The notes below the pieces were generated by a model. That model worked only from the letters and a program-made list of their open reading frames with translations. It did not search any database and was not told where the DNA came from. Below, in pieces: positions 10,768 through 24,179 of a stretch of 64,000 nucleotides of DNA (positions are counted from its first letter, which is position 1; every line of letters begins with the position of its first letter). The translations under genes were made by a program, and so were the position numbers. This DNA is from Ascidia mentula. Lineage: Eukaryota > Chordata > Ascidiacea > Phlebobranchia > Ascidiidae. The stretch covers positions 16,420,766 to 16,484,765 of the forward strand of contig OX387197.1 in NCBI GenBank assembly GCA_947561715.1. Reading direction: 5' to 3'.

Positions 10768-12954
10768 GATAAAAACAGCCTATCCCACCCAGTCTTAACT
10801 TCGGCCCTATCTAGCCCATTGTTAAGTGGGTCGCGAAAAAAACAGAGTCCAGCCTATGTCGCCCATTGTTAAGTGGGCTTGGGGCTCGAAAAAAACAGAG
10901 TCCAGCCTATCCCACCCAGTCTTAACTTCGGCCCTATCTCGCCCATTGTTAAGTGGGTCGCGAAAAAAACAGAGTCCAGCCTATGTCGCCCATTGTTAAG
11001 TGGGCTTGGGGCTCGAAAAAAACAGAGTCCAGCCTATCCCACCCAGTCTTAACTTCGGCCCTATCTAGCCCATTGTTAAGTGGGTCGCGAAAAAAAAAGA
11101 GTCCAGCCTATGTCGCCCATTGTTAAGTGGGCTTGGGGCTCGAAAAAAACAGAGTCCAGCCTATCCCACCCAGTCTTAACTTCGGCCCTATCTAGCCCAT
11201 TGTTAAGTGGGTCGCGAAAAAAAAAGAGTCCAGCCTATGTCGCCCATTGTTAAGTGGGCTTGGGGCTCGAAAAAAACAGAGTCCAGCCTGTCCCACCCAG
11301 TCTTAACTTCGGCCCTATCTAGCCCATTGTTAAGTGGGTCGCGAAAAAAACAGAGTCCAGCCTATCCCACCCAGTCTTAACTTCAGCCCTATCTCGCCCA
11401 TTGTTAAGTGGGTCGCGAAAAAAACAGAGTCCAGCCTATGTCTCCCATTGTTAAGTGGGCTTGGGGCTCGAAAAAAACAGAGTCCAGCCTATCCCACCCA
11501 GTCTTAACTTCGGCCCTATCTAGCCCATTGTTAAGTGGGTCGCGATAAAAACAGCCTATCCCACCCAGTCTTAACTTCGGCCCTATCTAGCCCATTGTTA
11601 AGTGGGTCGCGAAAAAAACAGAGTCCAGCCTATGTCTCCCATTGTTAAGTGGGCTTGGGGCTCGAAAAAAACAGAGTCCAGCCTATCCCACCCAGTCTTA
11701 ACTTCGGCCCTATCTCGCCCATTGTTAAGTGGGTCGCGAAAAAAACAGAGTCCAGCCTATGTCGCCCATTGTTAAGTGGGCTTGGGGCTCGAAAAAAACA
11801 GAGTCCAGCCTATCCCACCCAGTCTTAACTTCGGCCCTATCTAGCCCATTGTTAAGTGGGTCGCGAAAAAAACAGAGTCCAGCCTATGTCGCCCATTGTT
11901 AAGTGGGCTTGGGGCTCGAAAAAAACAGAGTCCAGCCTATCCCACCCAGTCTTAACTTCGGCCCTATATAGCCCATTGTTAAGTGGGTCGCGAAAAAAAC
12001 AGAGTCCAGCCTATCCCACCCAGTCTTAACTTCAGCCCTATCTCGCCCATTGTTAAGTGGGTCGCGAAAAAAACAGAGTCCAGCCTATGTCTCCCATTGT
12101 TAAGTGGGCCTGGGGCTAGAAAAAAACAGAGTCCAGCCTATCCCACCCAGTCTTATCTTCGGCCCTATCTAGCCCATTGTTAAGTGGGTAGCGAAAAAAA
12201 CAGAGTCCAGCCTATGTCTCCCATTGTTAAGTGGGCTTGGGGCTCGAAAAAAACAGAGTCCAGCCTATCCCACCCAGTCTTAACTTCGGCCCTATCTCGC
12301 CCATTGTTAAGTGGGTCGCGAAAAAAACAGAGTCCAGCCAATGTCGCCCATTGTTAAGTGGGCTTGGGGCTCGAAAAAAACAGAGTCCAGCCAATGTCTC
12401 CCATTGTTAAGTGGGCTTGGGGCTCGAAAAAAACAGAGTCCAGCCTATCCCACCCAGTCTTAACTTCGGCGCTATCTAGCCCATTGTTAAGTGGGTCGCG
12501 AAAAAAACAGAGTCCAGCCTATGTCTCCCATTGTTAAGTGGGCTTGGGGCTCGAAAAAAACAGAGTCCAGCCTATCCCACCCAGTCTTAACTTCGGCCTT
12601 ATCTCGCCCATTGTTAAGTGGGTCGCGAAAAAAACAGAGTCCAGCCTATGTCTCCCATTGTTAAGTGGGCTTGGGGCTCGAAAAAAACAGAGTCCAGCCT
12701 ATCCCACCCAGTCTTAACTTCGGCCCTATCTCGCCCATTGTTAAGTGGGTCGCGAAAAAAACAGAGTCCAGCCTATCCCACCCAGTCTTAACTTCAGCCC
12801 TATCTCGCCCATTGTTAAGTGGGTCGCGAAAAAAACAGAGTCCAGCCTATGTCTCCCATTGTTAAGTGGGCTTGGGGCTCGAAAAAAACAGAGTCCAGCC
12901 TATCCCACCCAGTCTTAACTTCGGCCCTATCTAGCCCATTGTTAAGTGGGTCGC
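10768..12954 (+). repeat. 2187-bp HOR copy (expanded form)
   Basis: Marker B units at 10768, 11544 and 12955 give spacings of 776 and 1411. The 776 block equals 649 plus one A-B dimer (127), and 1411 equals 1337 plus one B (74). This is the 1986-bp HOR expanded by whole monomers. Confidence 0.8.
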
Positions 12955-15067
12955 GATAAAAACAGCCTATCCCACCCAGTCTTAACTTCGGCCCTATCTA
13001 GCCCATTGTTAAGTGGGTCGCGAAAAAAACAGAGTCCAGCCTATGTCTCCCATTGTTAAGTGGGCTTGGGGCTCGAAAAAAACAGAGTCCAGCCTATCCC
13101 ACCCAGTCTTAACTTCGGCCCTATCTCGCCCATTGTTAAGTGGGTCGCGAAAAAAACAGAGTCCAGCCTATGTCGCCCATTGTTAAGTGGGCTTGGGGCT
13201 CGAAAAAAACAGAGTCCAGCCTATCCCACCCAGTCTTAACTTCGGCCCTATCTAGCCCATTGTTAAGTGGGTCGCGAAAAAAACAGAGTCCAGCCTATGT
13301 CGCCCATTGTTAAGTGGGCTTGGGGCTCGAAAAAAACAGAGTCCAGCCTATCCCACCCAGTCTTAACTTCGGCCCTATATAGCCCATTGTTAAGTGGGTC
13401 GCGAAAAAAACAGAGTCCAGCCTATCCCACCCAGTCTTAACTTCAGCCCTATCTCGCCCATTGTTAAGTGGGTCGCGAAAAAAACAGAGTCCAGCCTATG
13501 TCTCCCATTGTTAAGTGGGCCTGGGGCTAGAAAAAAACAGAGTCCAGCCTATCCCACCCAGTCTTATCTTCGGCCCTATCTAGCCCATTGTTAAGTGGGT
13601 AGCGAAAAAAACAGAGTCCAGCCTATGTCTCCCATTGTTAAGTGGGCTTGGGGCTCGAAAAAAACAGAGTCCAGCCTATCCCACCCAGTCTTAACTTCGG
13701 CCCTATCTCGCCCATTGTTAAGTGGGTCGCGAAAAAAACAGAGTCCAGCCAATGTCGCCCATTGTTAAGTGGGCTTGGGGCTCGAAAAAAACAGAGTCCA
13801 GCCAATGTCTCCCATTGTTAAGTGGGCTTGGGGCTCGAAAAAAACAGAGTCCAGCCTATCCCACCCAGTCTTAACTTCGGCGCTATCTAGCCCATTGTTA
13901 AGTGGGTCGCGAAAAAAACAGAGTCCAGCCTATGTCTCCCATTGTTAAGTGGGCTTGGGGCTCGAAAAAAACAGAGTCCAGCCTATCCCACCCAGTCTTA
14001 ACTTCGGCCTTATCTCGCCCATTGTTAAGTGGGTCGCGAAAAAAACAGAGTCCAGCCTATGTCTCCCATTGTTAAGTGGGCTTGGGGCTCGAAAAAAACA
14101 GAGTCCAGCCTATCCCACCCAGTCTTAACTTCGGCCCTATCTCGCCCATTGTTAAGTGGGTCGCGAAAAAAACGGAGTCCAGCCTATGTCGCCCATTGTT
14201 AAGTGGGCTTGGGGCTCGAAAAAAACAGAGTCCAGCCTATCCCACCCAGTCTTAACTTCGGCCCTATCTAGCCCATTGTTAAGTGGGTCGCGATAAAAAC
14301 AGCCTATCCCACCCAGTCTTAACTTCGGCCCTATCTAGCCCATTGTTAAGTGGGTCGCGAAAAAAACAGAGTCCAGCCTATGTCTCCCATTGTTAAGTGG
14401 GCTTGGGGCTCGAAAAAAACAGAGTCCAGCCTATCCCACCCAGTCTTAACTTCGGCCCTATCTCGCCCATTGTTAAGTGGGTCGCGAAAAAAACAGAGTC
14501 CAGCCTATGTCGCCCATTGTTAAGTGGGCTTGGGGCTCGAAAAAAACAGAGTCCAGCCTATCCCACCCAGTCTTAACTTCGGCCCTATCTAGCCCATTGT
14601 TAAGTGGGTCGCGAAAAAAACAGAGTCCAGCCTATGTCGCCCATTGTTAAGTGGGCTTGGGGCTCGAAAAAAACAGAGTCCAGCCTATCCCACCCAGTCT
14701 TAACTTCGGCCCTATCTCGCCCATTGTTAAGTGGGTCGCGAAAAAAAAAGAGTCCAGCCTATGTCGCCCATTGTTAAGTGGGCTTGGGGCTCGAAAAAAA
14801 CAGAGTCCAGCCTGTCCCACCCAGTCTTAACTTCGGCCCTATCTAGCCCATTGTTAAGTGGGTCGCGAAAAAAACAGAGTCCAGCCTATCCCACCCAGTC
14901 TTAACTTCAGCCCTATCTCGCCCATTGTTAAGTGGGTCGCGAAAAAAACAGAGTCCAGCCTATGTCTCCCATTGTTAAGTGGGCTTGGGGCTCGAAAAAA
15001 ACAGAGTCCAGCCTATCCCACCCAGTCTTAACTTCGGCCCTATCTAGCCCATTGTTAAGTGGGTCGC
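12955..15067 (+). repeat. 2113-bp HOR copy
   Basis: Markers at 12955, 14292 and 15068 give 1337 + 776. This is 1986 plus exactly one 127-bp dimer. A diagnostic segment with CCTGGGGCTAG A units and CTTATCTTCGG B units recurs at a 2113-bp shift (13394 and 15507). Confidence 0.85.
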
Positions 15068-17053
15068 GATAAAAACAGCCTATCCCACCCAGTCTTAACT
15101 TCGGCCCTATCTAGCCCATTGTTAAGTGGGTCGCGAAAAAAACAGAGTCCAGCCTATGTCTCCCATTGTTAAGTGGGCTTGGGGCTCGAAAAAAACAGAG
15201 TCCAGCCTATCCCACCCAGTCTTAACTTCGGCCCTATCTCGCCCATTGTTAAGTGGGTCGCGAAAAAAACAGAGTCCAGCCTATGTCGCCCATTGTTAAG
15301 TGGGCTTGGGGCTCGAAAAAAACAGAGTCCAGCCTATCCCACCCAGTCTTAACTTCGGCCCTATCTAGCCCATTGTTAAGTGGGTCGCGAAAAAAACAGA
15401 GTCCAGCCTATGTCGCCCATTGTTAAGTGGGCTTGGGGCTCGAAAAAAACAGAGTCCAGCCTATCCCACCCAGTCTTAACTTCGGCCCTATATAGCCCAT
15501 TGTTAAGTGGGTCGCGAAAAAAACAGAGTCCAGCCTATCCCACCCAGTCTTAACTTCAGCCCTATCTCGCCCATTGTTAAGTGGGTCGCGAAAAAAACAG
15601 AGTCCAGCCTATGTCTCCCATTGTTAAGTGGGCCTGGGGCTAGAAAAAAACAGAGTCCAGCCTATCCCACCCAGTCTTATCTTCGGCCCTATCTAGCCCA
15701 TTGTTAAGTGGGTAGCGAAAAAAACAGAGTCCAGCCTATGTCTCCCATTGTTAAGTGGGCTTGGGGCTCGAAAAAAACAGAGTCCAGCCTATCCCACCCA
15801 GTCTTAACTTCGGCCCTATCTCGCCCATTGTTAAGTGGGTCGCGAAAAAAACAGAGTCCAGCCAATGTCGCCCATTGTTAAGTGGGCTTGGGGCTCGAAA
15901 AAAACAGAGTCCAGCCAATGTCTCCCATTGTTAAGTGGGCTTGGGGCTCGAAAAAAACAGAGTCCAGCCTATCCCACCCAGTCTTAACTTCGGCGCTATC
16001 TAGCCCATTGTTAAGTGGGTCGCGAAAAAAACAGAGTCCAGCCTATGTCTCCCATTGTTAAGTGGGCTTGGGGCTCGAAAAAAACAGAGTCCAGCCTATC
16101 CCACCCAGTCTTAACTTCGGCCTTATCTCGCCCATTGTTAAGTGGGTCGCGAAAAAAACAGAGTCCAGCCTATGTCTCCCATTGTTAAGTGGGCTTGGGG
16201 CTCGAAAAAAACAGAGTCCAGCCTATCCCACCCAGTCTTAACTTCGGCCCTATCTCGCCCATTGTTAAGTGGGTCGCGAAAAAAACGGAGTCCAGCCTAT
16301 GTCGCCCATTGTTAAGTGGGCTTGGGGCTCGAAAAAAACAGAGTCCAGCCTATCCCACCCAGTCTTAACTTCGGCCCTATCTAGCCCATTGTTAAGTGGG
16401 TCGCGATAAAAACAGCCTATCCCACCCAGTCTTAACTTCGGCCCTATCTAGCCCATTGTTAAGTGGGTCGCGAAAAAAACAGAGTCCAGCCTATGTCTCC
16501 CATTGTTAAGTGGGCTTGGGGCTCGAAAAAAACAGAGTCCAGCCTATCCCACCCAGTCTTAACTTCGGCCCTATCTCGCCCATTGTTAAGTGGGTCGCGA
16601 AAAAAACAGAGTCCAGCCTATGTCGCCCATTGTTAAGTGGGCTTGGGGCTCGAAAAAAACAGAGTCCAGCCTATCCCACCCAGTCTTAACTTCGGCCCTA
16701 TCTAGCCCATTGTTAAGTGGGTCGCGAAAAAAAAAGAGTCCAGCCTATGTCGCCCATTGTTAAGTGGGCTTGGGGCTCGAAAAAAACAGAGTCCAGCCTG
16801 TCCCACCCAGTCTTAACTTCGGCCCTATCTAGCCCATTGTTAAGTGGGTCGCGAAAAAAACAGAGTCCAGCCTATCCCACCCAGTCTTAACTTCAGCCCT
16901 ATCTCGCCCATTGTTAAGTGGGTCGCGAAAAAAACAGAGTCCAGCCTATGTCTCCCATTGTTAAGTGGGCTTGGGGCTCGAAAAAAACAGAGTCCAGCCT
17001 ATCCCACCCAGTCTTAACTTCGGCCCTATCTAGCCCATTGTTAAGTGGGTCGC
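15068..17053 (+). repeat. 1986-bp HOR copy, late zone I
   Basis: Markers at 15068, 16405 and 17054 give 1337 + 649, as in the first two copies of the zone. Confidence 0.85.
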
Positions 17054-18273
17054 GATAAAAACAGCCTATCCCACCCAGTCTTAACTTCGGCCCTATCTAG
17101 CCCATTGTTAAGTGGGTCGCGAAAAAAACAGAGTCCAGCCTATGTCTCCCATTGTTAAGTGGGCTTGGGGCTCGAAAAAAACAGAGTCCAGCCTATCCCA
17201 CCCAGTCTTAACTTCGGACCTATCTCGCCCATTGTTAAGTGGGTCGCGAAAAAAACAGAGTCCAGCCTATGTCGCCCATTGTTAAGTGGGCTTGGGGCTC
17301 GAAAAAAACAGAGTCCAGCCTATCCCACCCAGTCTTAACTTCGGCCCTATCTAGCCCATTGTTAAGTGGGTCGCGAAAAAAACAGAGTCCAGCCTATGTC
17401 GCCCATTGTTAAGTGGGCTTGGGGCTCGAAAAAAACAGAGTCCAGCCTATCCCACCCAGTCTTAACTTCGGCCCTATATAGCCCATTGTTAAGTGGGTCG
17501 CGAAAAAAACAGAGTCCAGCCTATCCCACCCAGTCTTAACTTCAGCCCTATCTCGCCCATTGTTAAGTGGGTCGCGAAAAAAACAGAGTCCAGCCTATGT
17601 CTCCCATTGTTAAGTGGGCTTGGGGCTCGAAAAAAACAGAGTCCAGCCTATCCCACCCAGTCTTAACTTCGGCCCTATCTCGCCCATTGTTAAGTGGGTC
17701 GCGAAAAAAACAGAGTCCAGCCAATGTCGCCCATTGTTAAGTGGGCTTGGGGCTCGAAAAAAACAGAGTCCAGCCAATGTCTCCCATTGTTAAGTGGGCT
17801 TGGGGCTCGAAAAAAACAGAGTCCAGCCTATCCCACCCAGTCTTAACTTCGGCGCTATCTAGCCCATTGTTAAGTGGGTCGCGAAAAAAACAGAGTCCAG
17901 CCTATGTCTCCCATTGTTAAGTGGGCTTGGGGCTCGAAAAAAACAGAGTCCAGCCTATCCCACCCAGTCTTAACTTCGGCCCTATCTAGCCCATTGTTAA
18001 GTGGGTCGCGAAAAAAACAGAGTCCAGCCTATGTCTCCCATTGTTAAGTGGGCTTGGGGCTCGAAAAAAACAGAGTCCAACCTATCCCACCCAGTCTTAA
18101 CTTCGGCCCTATCTCGCCCATTGTTAAGTGGGTCGCGAAAAAAACAGAGTCCAGCCTATGTCTCCCATTGTTAAGTGGGCTTGGGGCTCGAAAAAAACAG
18201 AGTCCAGCCTATCCCACCCAGTCTTAACTTCGGCCCTATCTCGCCCATTGTTAAGTGGGTCGCGAAAAAAACA

Positions 18274-18760
18274 GAGTCCAGCCTATGTCGCCCATTGTTA
18301 AGTGGGCTTGGGGCTCGAAAAAAACAGAGTCCAGCTTATGTCGCCCATTGTTAAGTGGGCTTGGGGCTCGAAAAAAACAGAGTCCAGCCTATCCCACCCA
18401 GTCTTAACTTCGGCCCTATCTCGCCCATTGTTAAGTGGGTCGCGAAAAAAACAGAGTCCAGCCCATGTCTCCCATTGTTAAGTGGGCTTGGGGCTCGAAA
18501 AAAACAGAGTCCAGCTTATGTCGCCCATTGTTAAGTGGGCTTGGGGCTCGAAAAAAACAGAATCCAGCCTATCCCACCCAGTCTTAGCTTCGGCCCTATC
18601 TAGCCCATTGTTAAGTGGGTCGCGAAAAAAACAGAGTCCAGCCCTTGTCTCCCATTGTTAAGTGGGCTTGGGGCTCGAAAAAAACAGAGTCCAGCCTATC
18701 CCACCCAGTCTTAACTTCGGCCCTATCTCGCCCATTGTTAAGTGGGTCGCGAAAAAAACA
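18274..18760 (+). repeat. 487-bp HOR, copy 1 (AABAABAB)
   Basis: Unit order is A A B A A B A B, so 5x53 + 3x74 = 487. Marks include an A unit with GCCCTTGTC, a B unit with CAGAATCC and TTAGCTTCGG, and A units reading GCTTATGTC. Confidence 0.88.
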
Positions 18761-19247
18761 GAGTCCAGCCTATGTCGCCCATTGTTAAGTGGGCTTGGGG
18801 CTCGAAAAAAACAGAGTCCAGCCTATGTCGCCCATTGTTAAGTGGGCTTGGGGCTCGAAAAAAACAGAGTCCAGCCTATCCCACCCAGTCTTAACTTCGG
18901 CCCTATCTCGCCCATTGTTAAGTGGGTCGCGAAAAAAACAGAGTCCAGCCCATGTCTCCCATTGTTAAGTGGGCTTGGGGCTCGAAAAAAACAGAGTCCA
19001 GCTGATGTCGCCCATTGTTAAGTGGGCTTGGGGCTCGAAAAAAACAGAATCCAGCCTATCCCACCCAGTCTTAGCTTCGGCCCTATCTAGCCCATTGTTA
19101 AGTGGGTCGCGAAAAAAACAGAGTCCAGCCCTTGTCTCCCATTGTTAAGTGGGCTTGGGGCTCGAAAAAAACAGAGTCCAGCCTATCCCACCCAGTCTTA
19201 ACTTCAGCCTTATCTCGCCCATTGTTAAGTGGGTCGCCAAAAAAACA
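18761..19247 (+). repeat. 487-bp HOR, copy 2
   Basis: Same unit order, and the same CAGAATCC/TTAGCTTCGG B unit and GCCCTTGTC A unit, exactly 487 bp downstream. Differences include GCTGATGTC for GCTTATGTC, and the final B with CTTCAGCCTTAT and GTCGCC. Confidence 0.88.
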
Positions 19248-21259
19248 GAGTCCAGCCTATGTCTGCCATTGTTAAGTGGGCTTGGGGCTCGAAAAAAACA
19301 GAGTCCAGCCTATCCCACCCAGTCTTAACTTCGGCCCTATCTCGCCCATTGTTAAGTGGGTCGCGAAGAAAACAGAGTCCAGCCTATGTCGGCCATTGTT
19401 AAGTGGGCTTGGGGCTCGAAAAAAACAGAGTCCAGCCTATAACACCCAGTCTTAACTTCGGCCCTATCTCGCCCATTGTTAAGTGGGTCGCGAAAAAAAC
19501 AGAGTCCAGCCTATGTCTCCCATTGTTAAGTGAGCTTGGGGATCGAAAAAAACAGAGTCCAGCCTATCCCACCCAGTCTTAACTTCGGCCCTATCTCGCC
19601 CATTGTTAAGTGGGTCGCGAAAAAAACAGAGTCCAGCCTATGTCTCCCATTGTTAAGTGGGCTTGGGGCTCGAAAAAAACAGAGTCCAGCCTATAACACC
19701 CAGTCTTAACTTCGGCCCTATCTAGCCCATTGTTAAGTGGGTCGCGAAGAAAACAGAGTCCAGCCTATGTCTCCCATTGTTAAGTGGGCTTGGGGCTCGA
19801 AAAAAACAGAGTCCAGCCTATGTCGCCCATTGTTAAGTGGGCTTGGGGCTCGAAAAAAACAGAATCCAGCCTATCCCACCCAGTCTTAGCTTCGGCCCTA
19901 TCTAGCCCATTGTTAAGTGGGTCGCGAAAAAAACAGAGTCCAGCCTATATCTCCCATTGTTAAGTGGGCTTGGGGCTCGAAAAAAACAGAGTCCAGCCTA
20001 TCCCACCCAGTCTTAACTTCGGCCCTATCTCGCCCATTGTTAAGTGGGTCGCCAAAAAAACAGAGTCCAGCCTATGTCTGCCATTGTTAAGTGGGCTTGG
20101 GGCTCGAAAAAAACAGAGTCCAGCCTATCCCACCCAGTCTTAACTTCGGCCCTATCTCGCCCATTGTTAAGTGGGTCGCGAAGAAAACAGAGTCCAGCCT
20201 ATGTCGGCCATTGTTAAGTGGGCTTGGGGCTCGAAAAAAACAGAGTCCAGCCTATAACACCCAGTCTTAACTTCGGCCCTATCTCCCCCATTGTTAAGTG
20301 GGTCGCGAAAAAAACAGAGTCCAGCCTATGTCTCCCATTGTTAAGTGAGCTTGGGGCTCGAAAAAAACAGAGTCCAGCCTATCCCACCCAGTCTTAACTT
20401 CGGCCCTATCTCGCCCATTGTTAAGTGGGTCGCGAAAAAAACAGAGTCCAGCCTATGTCTCCCATTGTTAAGTGGGCCTGGGGCTAGAAAAAAACAGAGT
20501 CCAGCCTATCCCACCCAGTCTTAACTTCGGCCCTATCTAGCCCATTGTTAAGTGGGTCGCGAAAAAAACAGAGTCCAGCCCATGTCTCCCATTGTTAAGT
20601 GGGCTTGGGGCTCGAAAAAAACAGAGTCCAGCCTATCCCACCCAGTCTTAACTTCGGCCCTATCTCGCCCATTGTTAAGTGGGTCGCGAAAAAAACAGAG
20701 TCCAGCCAATGTCGCCCATTGTTAAGTGGGCTTGGGGCTCGAAAAAAACAGAGTCCAGCCAATGTCTCCCATTGTTAAGTGGGCTTGGGGCTCGAAAAAA
20801 ACAGAGTCCAGCCTATCCCACCCAGTCTTAACTTCGGCCCTATCTAGCCCATTGTTAAGTGGGTCGCGAAAAAAACAGAGTCCAGCCTATGTCTCCCATT
20901 GTTAAGTGGGCTTGGGGCTCGAAAAAAACAGAATCCAGCCTATCCCACCCAGTCTTAACTTCGGCCCTATCTCGCCCATTGTTAAGTGGGTCGCGAAAAA
21001 AACAGAGTCCAGCCTATGTCTCCCATTGTTAAGTGGGCTTGGGGCTCGAAAAAAACAAGAGTCCAGCCTATCCCACCCAGTCTTAACTTCGGCCCTATCT
21101 CGCCCATTGTTAAGTGGGTCGCGAAAAAAACAGAGTCCAGCCTATGTCGCCCATTGTTAAGTGGGCTTGGGGCTCGAAAAAAACAGAGTCCAGCCTATCC
21201 CACCCAGTCTTAACTTCGGCCCTATCTAGCCCATTGTTAAGTGGGTCGCGAAAAAAACA

Positions 21260-21767
21260 GAGTCCAGCCCATGTCTCCCATTGTTAAGTGGGCTTGGGGC
21301 TCGAAAAAAACAGAATCCAGCCTATCCCACCCAGTCTTAACTTCGGCCCTATCTAGCCCATTGTTAAGTGGGTCGCGAAAAAAACAGAGTCCAGCCCATG
21401 TCTCCCATTGTTAAGTGGGCTTGGGGCTCGAAAAAAACAGAATCCAGCCTATCCCACCCAGTCTTAACTTCGGCCCTATCTAGCCCATTGTTAAGTGGGT
21501 CGCGAAAAAAACAGAGTCCAGCCTATGTCGCCCATTGTTAAGTGGGCTTGGGGCTCGAAAAAAACAGAATCCAGCCTATCCCACCCAGTCTTAACTTCGG
21601 CCCTATCTAGCCCATTGTTAAGTGGGTCGGAAAAAAAACAGAGTCCAGCCTATGTCGCCCATTGTTAAGTGGGCTTGGGGCTCGAAAAAAACAGAATCCA
21701 GCCTATCCCACCCAGTCTTAACTTCGGCCCTATCTAGCCCATTGTTAAGTGGGTCGCGAAAAAAACA
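21260..21767 (+). repeat. Four-copy simple 127-bp A-B run
   Basis: Unit starts at 21260, 21387, 21514 and 21641, and the next A begins at 21768, so spacing is exactly 127. All four B units carry the private CAGAATCC change and CTAGCCC. The first two A units read CCCATGTCTCCC and the last two CCTATGTCGCCC. This looks like a recent local dimer amplification. Confidence 0.85.
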
Positions 21768-23290
21768 GAGTCCAACCTATGTCGCCCATTGTTAAGTGGG
21801 CTTGGGGCTCGAAAAAACAGAGTCCAGCCTATCCCACCCAGTCTTAACTTCGGTCCTATCTCGCCCATTGTTAAGTGGGTCGCGAAGAAAACAGAGTCCA
21901 GCCTATGTCTGCCATTGTTAAGTGGGCTTGGGGCTCGAAAAAAACAGAGTCCAGCCTATAACACCCAGTCTTAACTTCGGCCCTATCTCGCCCATTGTTA
22001 AGTGGGTCGCGAAAAAAACAGAGTCCAGCCTATGTCTCCCATTGTTAAGTGGGCTTGGGGCTCGAAAAAAACAGAGTCCAGCCTATCCCACCCAGTCTTA
22101 ACTTCGGCCCTATCTCGCCCATTGTTAAGTGGGTCGCGAAAAAAACAGAGTCCAGCCTATAACACCCAATCTTAACTTCGGCCCTATCTCCCCCATTGTT
22201 AAGTGGGTCGCAAAAAAAACAGAGTCCAGCCTATGTCTGCCATTGTTAAGTGGGCTTGGGGCTCGAAAAAAACAGAGTCCAGCCTATAACACCCAGTCTT
22301 ACCGTCGGCCCTATCTAGCCCATTGTTAAGTGGGTCGCGAAAAAAACAGAGTCCAGCCTATGTCTCCCATTGTTAAGTGGGCTTGGGGCTCGAAAAAAAC
22401 AGAGTCCAGCCTATCCCACCCAGTCTTAACTTCGGCCCTATCTCGCCCATTGTTAAGTGGGTCGCGAAAAAAACAGAGTCCAGCCTATAACACCCAATCT
22501 TAACTTCGGCCCTATCTCGCCCATTGTTAAGTGGGTCGCAAAAAAAACAGAGTCCAGCCTATGTCTGCCATTGTTAAGTGGGCTTGGGGCTCGAAAAAAA
22601 CAGAGTCCAGCCTATCCCACCCAGTCTTAACTTCGGCCCTATCTCGCCCATTGTTAAGTGGGTCGCGAAGAAAACAGAGTCCAGCCTATGTCTGCCATTG
22701 TTAAGTGGGCTTGGGGCTCGAAAAAAACAGAGTCCAGCCTATAACACCCAGTCTTAACTTCGGCCCTATCTCGCCCATTGTTAAGTGGGTCGCGAAAAAA
22801 ACAGAGTCCAGCCTATGTCTCCCATTGTTAAGTGAGCTTGGGGCTCGAAAAAAACAGAGTCCAGCCTATAACACCCAGTCTTAACTTCGGCCCTATCTCG
22901 CCCATTGTTAAGTGGGTCGCGAAAAAAACAGAGTCCAGCCTATGTCTCCCATTGTTAAGTGAGCTTGGGGCTCGAAAAAAACAGAGTCCAGCCTATCCCA
23001 CCCAGTCTTAACTTCGGCCCTATCTCGCCCATTGTTAAGTGGGTCGCGAAAAAAACAGAGTCCAGCCTATGTCTCCCATTGTTAAGTGGGCTTGGGGCTC
23101 GAAAAAAACAGAGTCCAGCCTATGTCGCCCATTGTTAAGTGGGCTTGGGGCTCGAAAAAAACAGAATCCAGCCTATCCCACCCAGTCTTAGCTTCGGCCC
23201 TATCTAGCCCATTGTTAAGTGGGTCGCGAAAAAAACAGAGTCCAGCCTATGTCTCCCATTGTTAAGTGGGCTTGGGGCTCGAAAAAAACA

Positions 23291-24179
23291 GAGTCCAGCC
23301 TATCCCACCCAGTCTTAACTTCGGCCCTATCTCGCCCATTGTTAAGTGGGTCGCCAAAAAAACAGAGTCCAGCCTATGTCTGCCATTGTTAAGTGGGCTT
23401 GGGGCTCGAAAAAAACAGAGTCCAGCCTATCCCACCCAGTCTTAACTTCGGCCCTATCTCGCCCATTGTTAAGTGGGTCGCGAAAAAAACAGAGTCCAGC
23501 CTATGTCTCCCATTGTTAAGTGGGCTTGGGGCTCGAAAAAAACAGAGTCCAGCCTATCCCACCCAGTCTTAACTTCGGCCCTATCTCGCCCATTGTTAAG
23601 TGGGTCGCCAAAAAAACAGAGTCCAGCCTATGTCTGCCATTGTTAAGTGGGCTTGGGGCTCGAAAAAAACAGAGTCCAGCCTATCCCACCCAGTCTTAAC
23701 TTCGGCCCTATCTCGCCCATTGTTAAGTGGGTCGCGAAGAAAACAGAGTCCAGCCTATGTCTGCCATTGTTAAGTGGGCTTGGGGCTCGAAAAAAACAGA
23801 GTCCAGCCTATAACACCCAGTCTTAACTTCGGCCCTATCTAGCCCATTGTTAAGTGGGTCGCGAAAAAAACAGAGTCCAGCCTATGTCTCCCATTGTTAA
23901 GTGGGCTTGGGGCTCGAAAAAAACAGAGTCCAGCCTATCCCACCCAGTCTTAACTTCGGCCCTATCTCGCCCATTGTTAAGTGGGTCGCGAAGAAAACAG
24001 AGTCCAGCCTATGTCTGCCATTGTTAAGTGGGCTTGGGGCTCGAAAAAAACAGAGTCCAGCCTGTAACACCCAGTCTTAACTTCGGCCCTATCTCGCCCA
24101 TTGTTAAGTGGGTCGCGAAAAAAACAGAGTCCAGCCTATGTCTCCCATTGTTAAGTGAGCTTGGGGCTCGAAAAAAACA
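23291..24179 (+). repeat. 889-bp HOR, copy 1
   Basis: 889 = 7 x 127 (7A+7B). Diagnostic marks are two GTCGCCAAA tails 254 bp apart (about 23351 and 23605), GCGAAGAAAAC tails and a CCTGTAACACCC B unit at about 24062. All recur 889 bp downstream. Confidence 0.85.

Larger units (their letters stand above)
1..18273 (+). repeat. Zone I: A-B dimer array with about 2-kb HORs
   Basis: Mostly strict A-B alternation, with occasional BB and AA pairs. A units are chiefly GTCTCCC and GTCGCCC, and B units are ATCCCACCC with CTCG, CTAG or CACA before the core. ATAACACCC B units and GTCTGCC A units were not seen here. The marker is a 67-bp B with a 7-nt deletion (junction GCGATAAAAACAGCC), at 679, 2016, 2665, 4002, 4651, 5099, 6616, 7519, 8708, 9357, 10768, 11544, 12955, 14292, 15068, 16405 and 17054. 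From 4651 to 8707 the marker spacing is irregular (448, 1517, 903, 1189). After 17054 there are no more markers and the run continues as A-B dimers. No genes. Confidence 0.9.
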
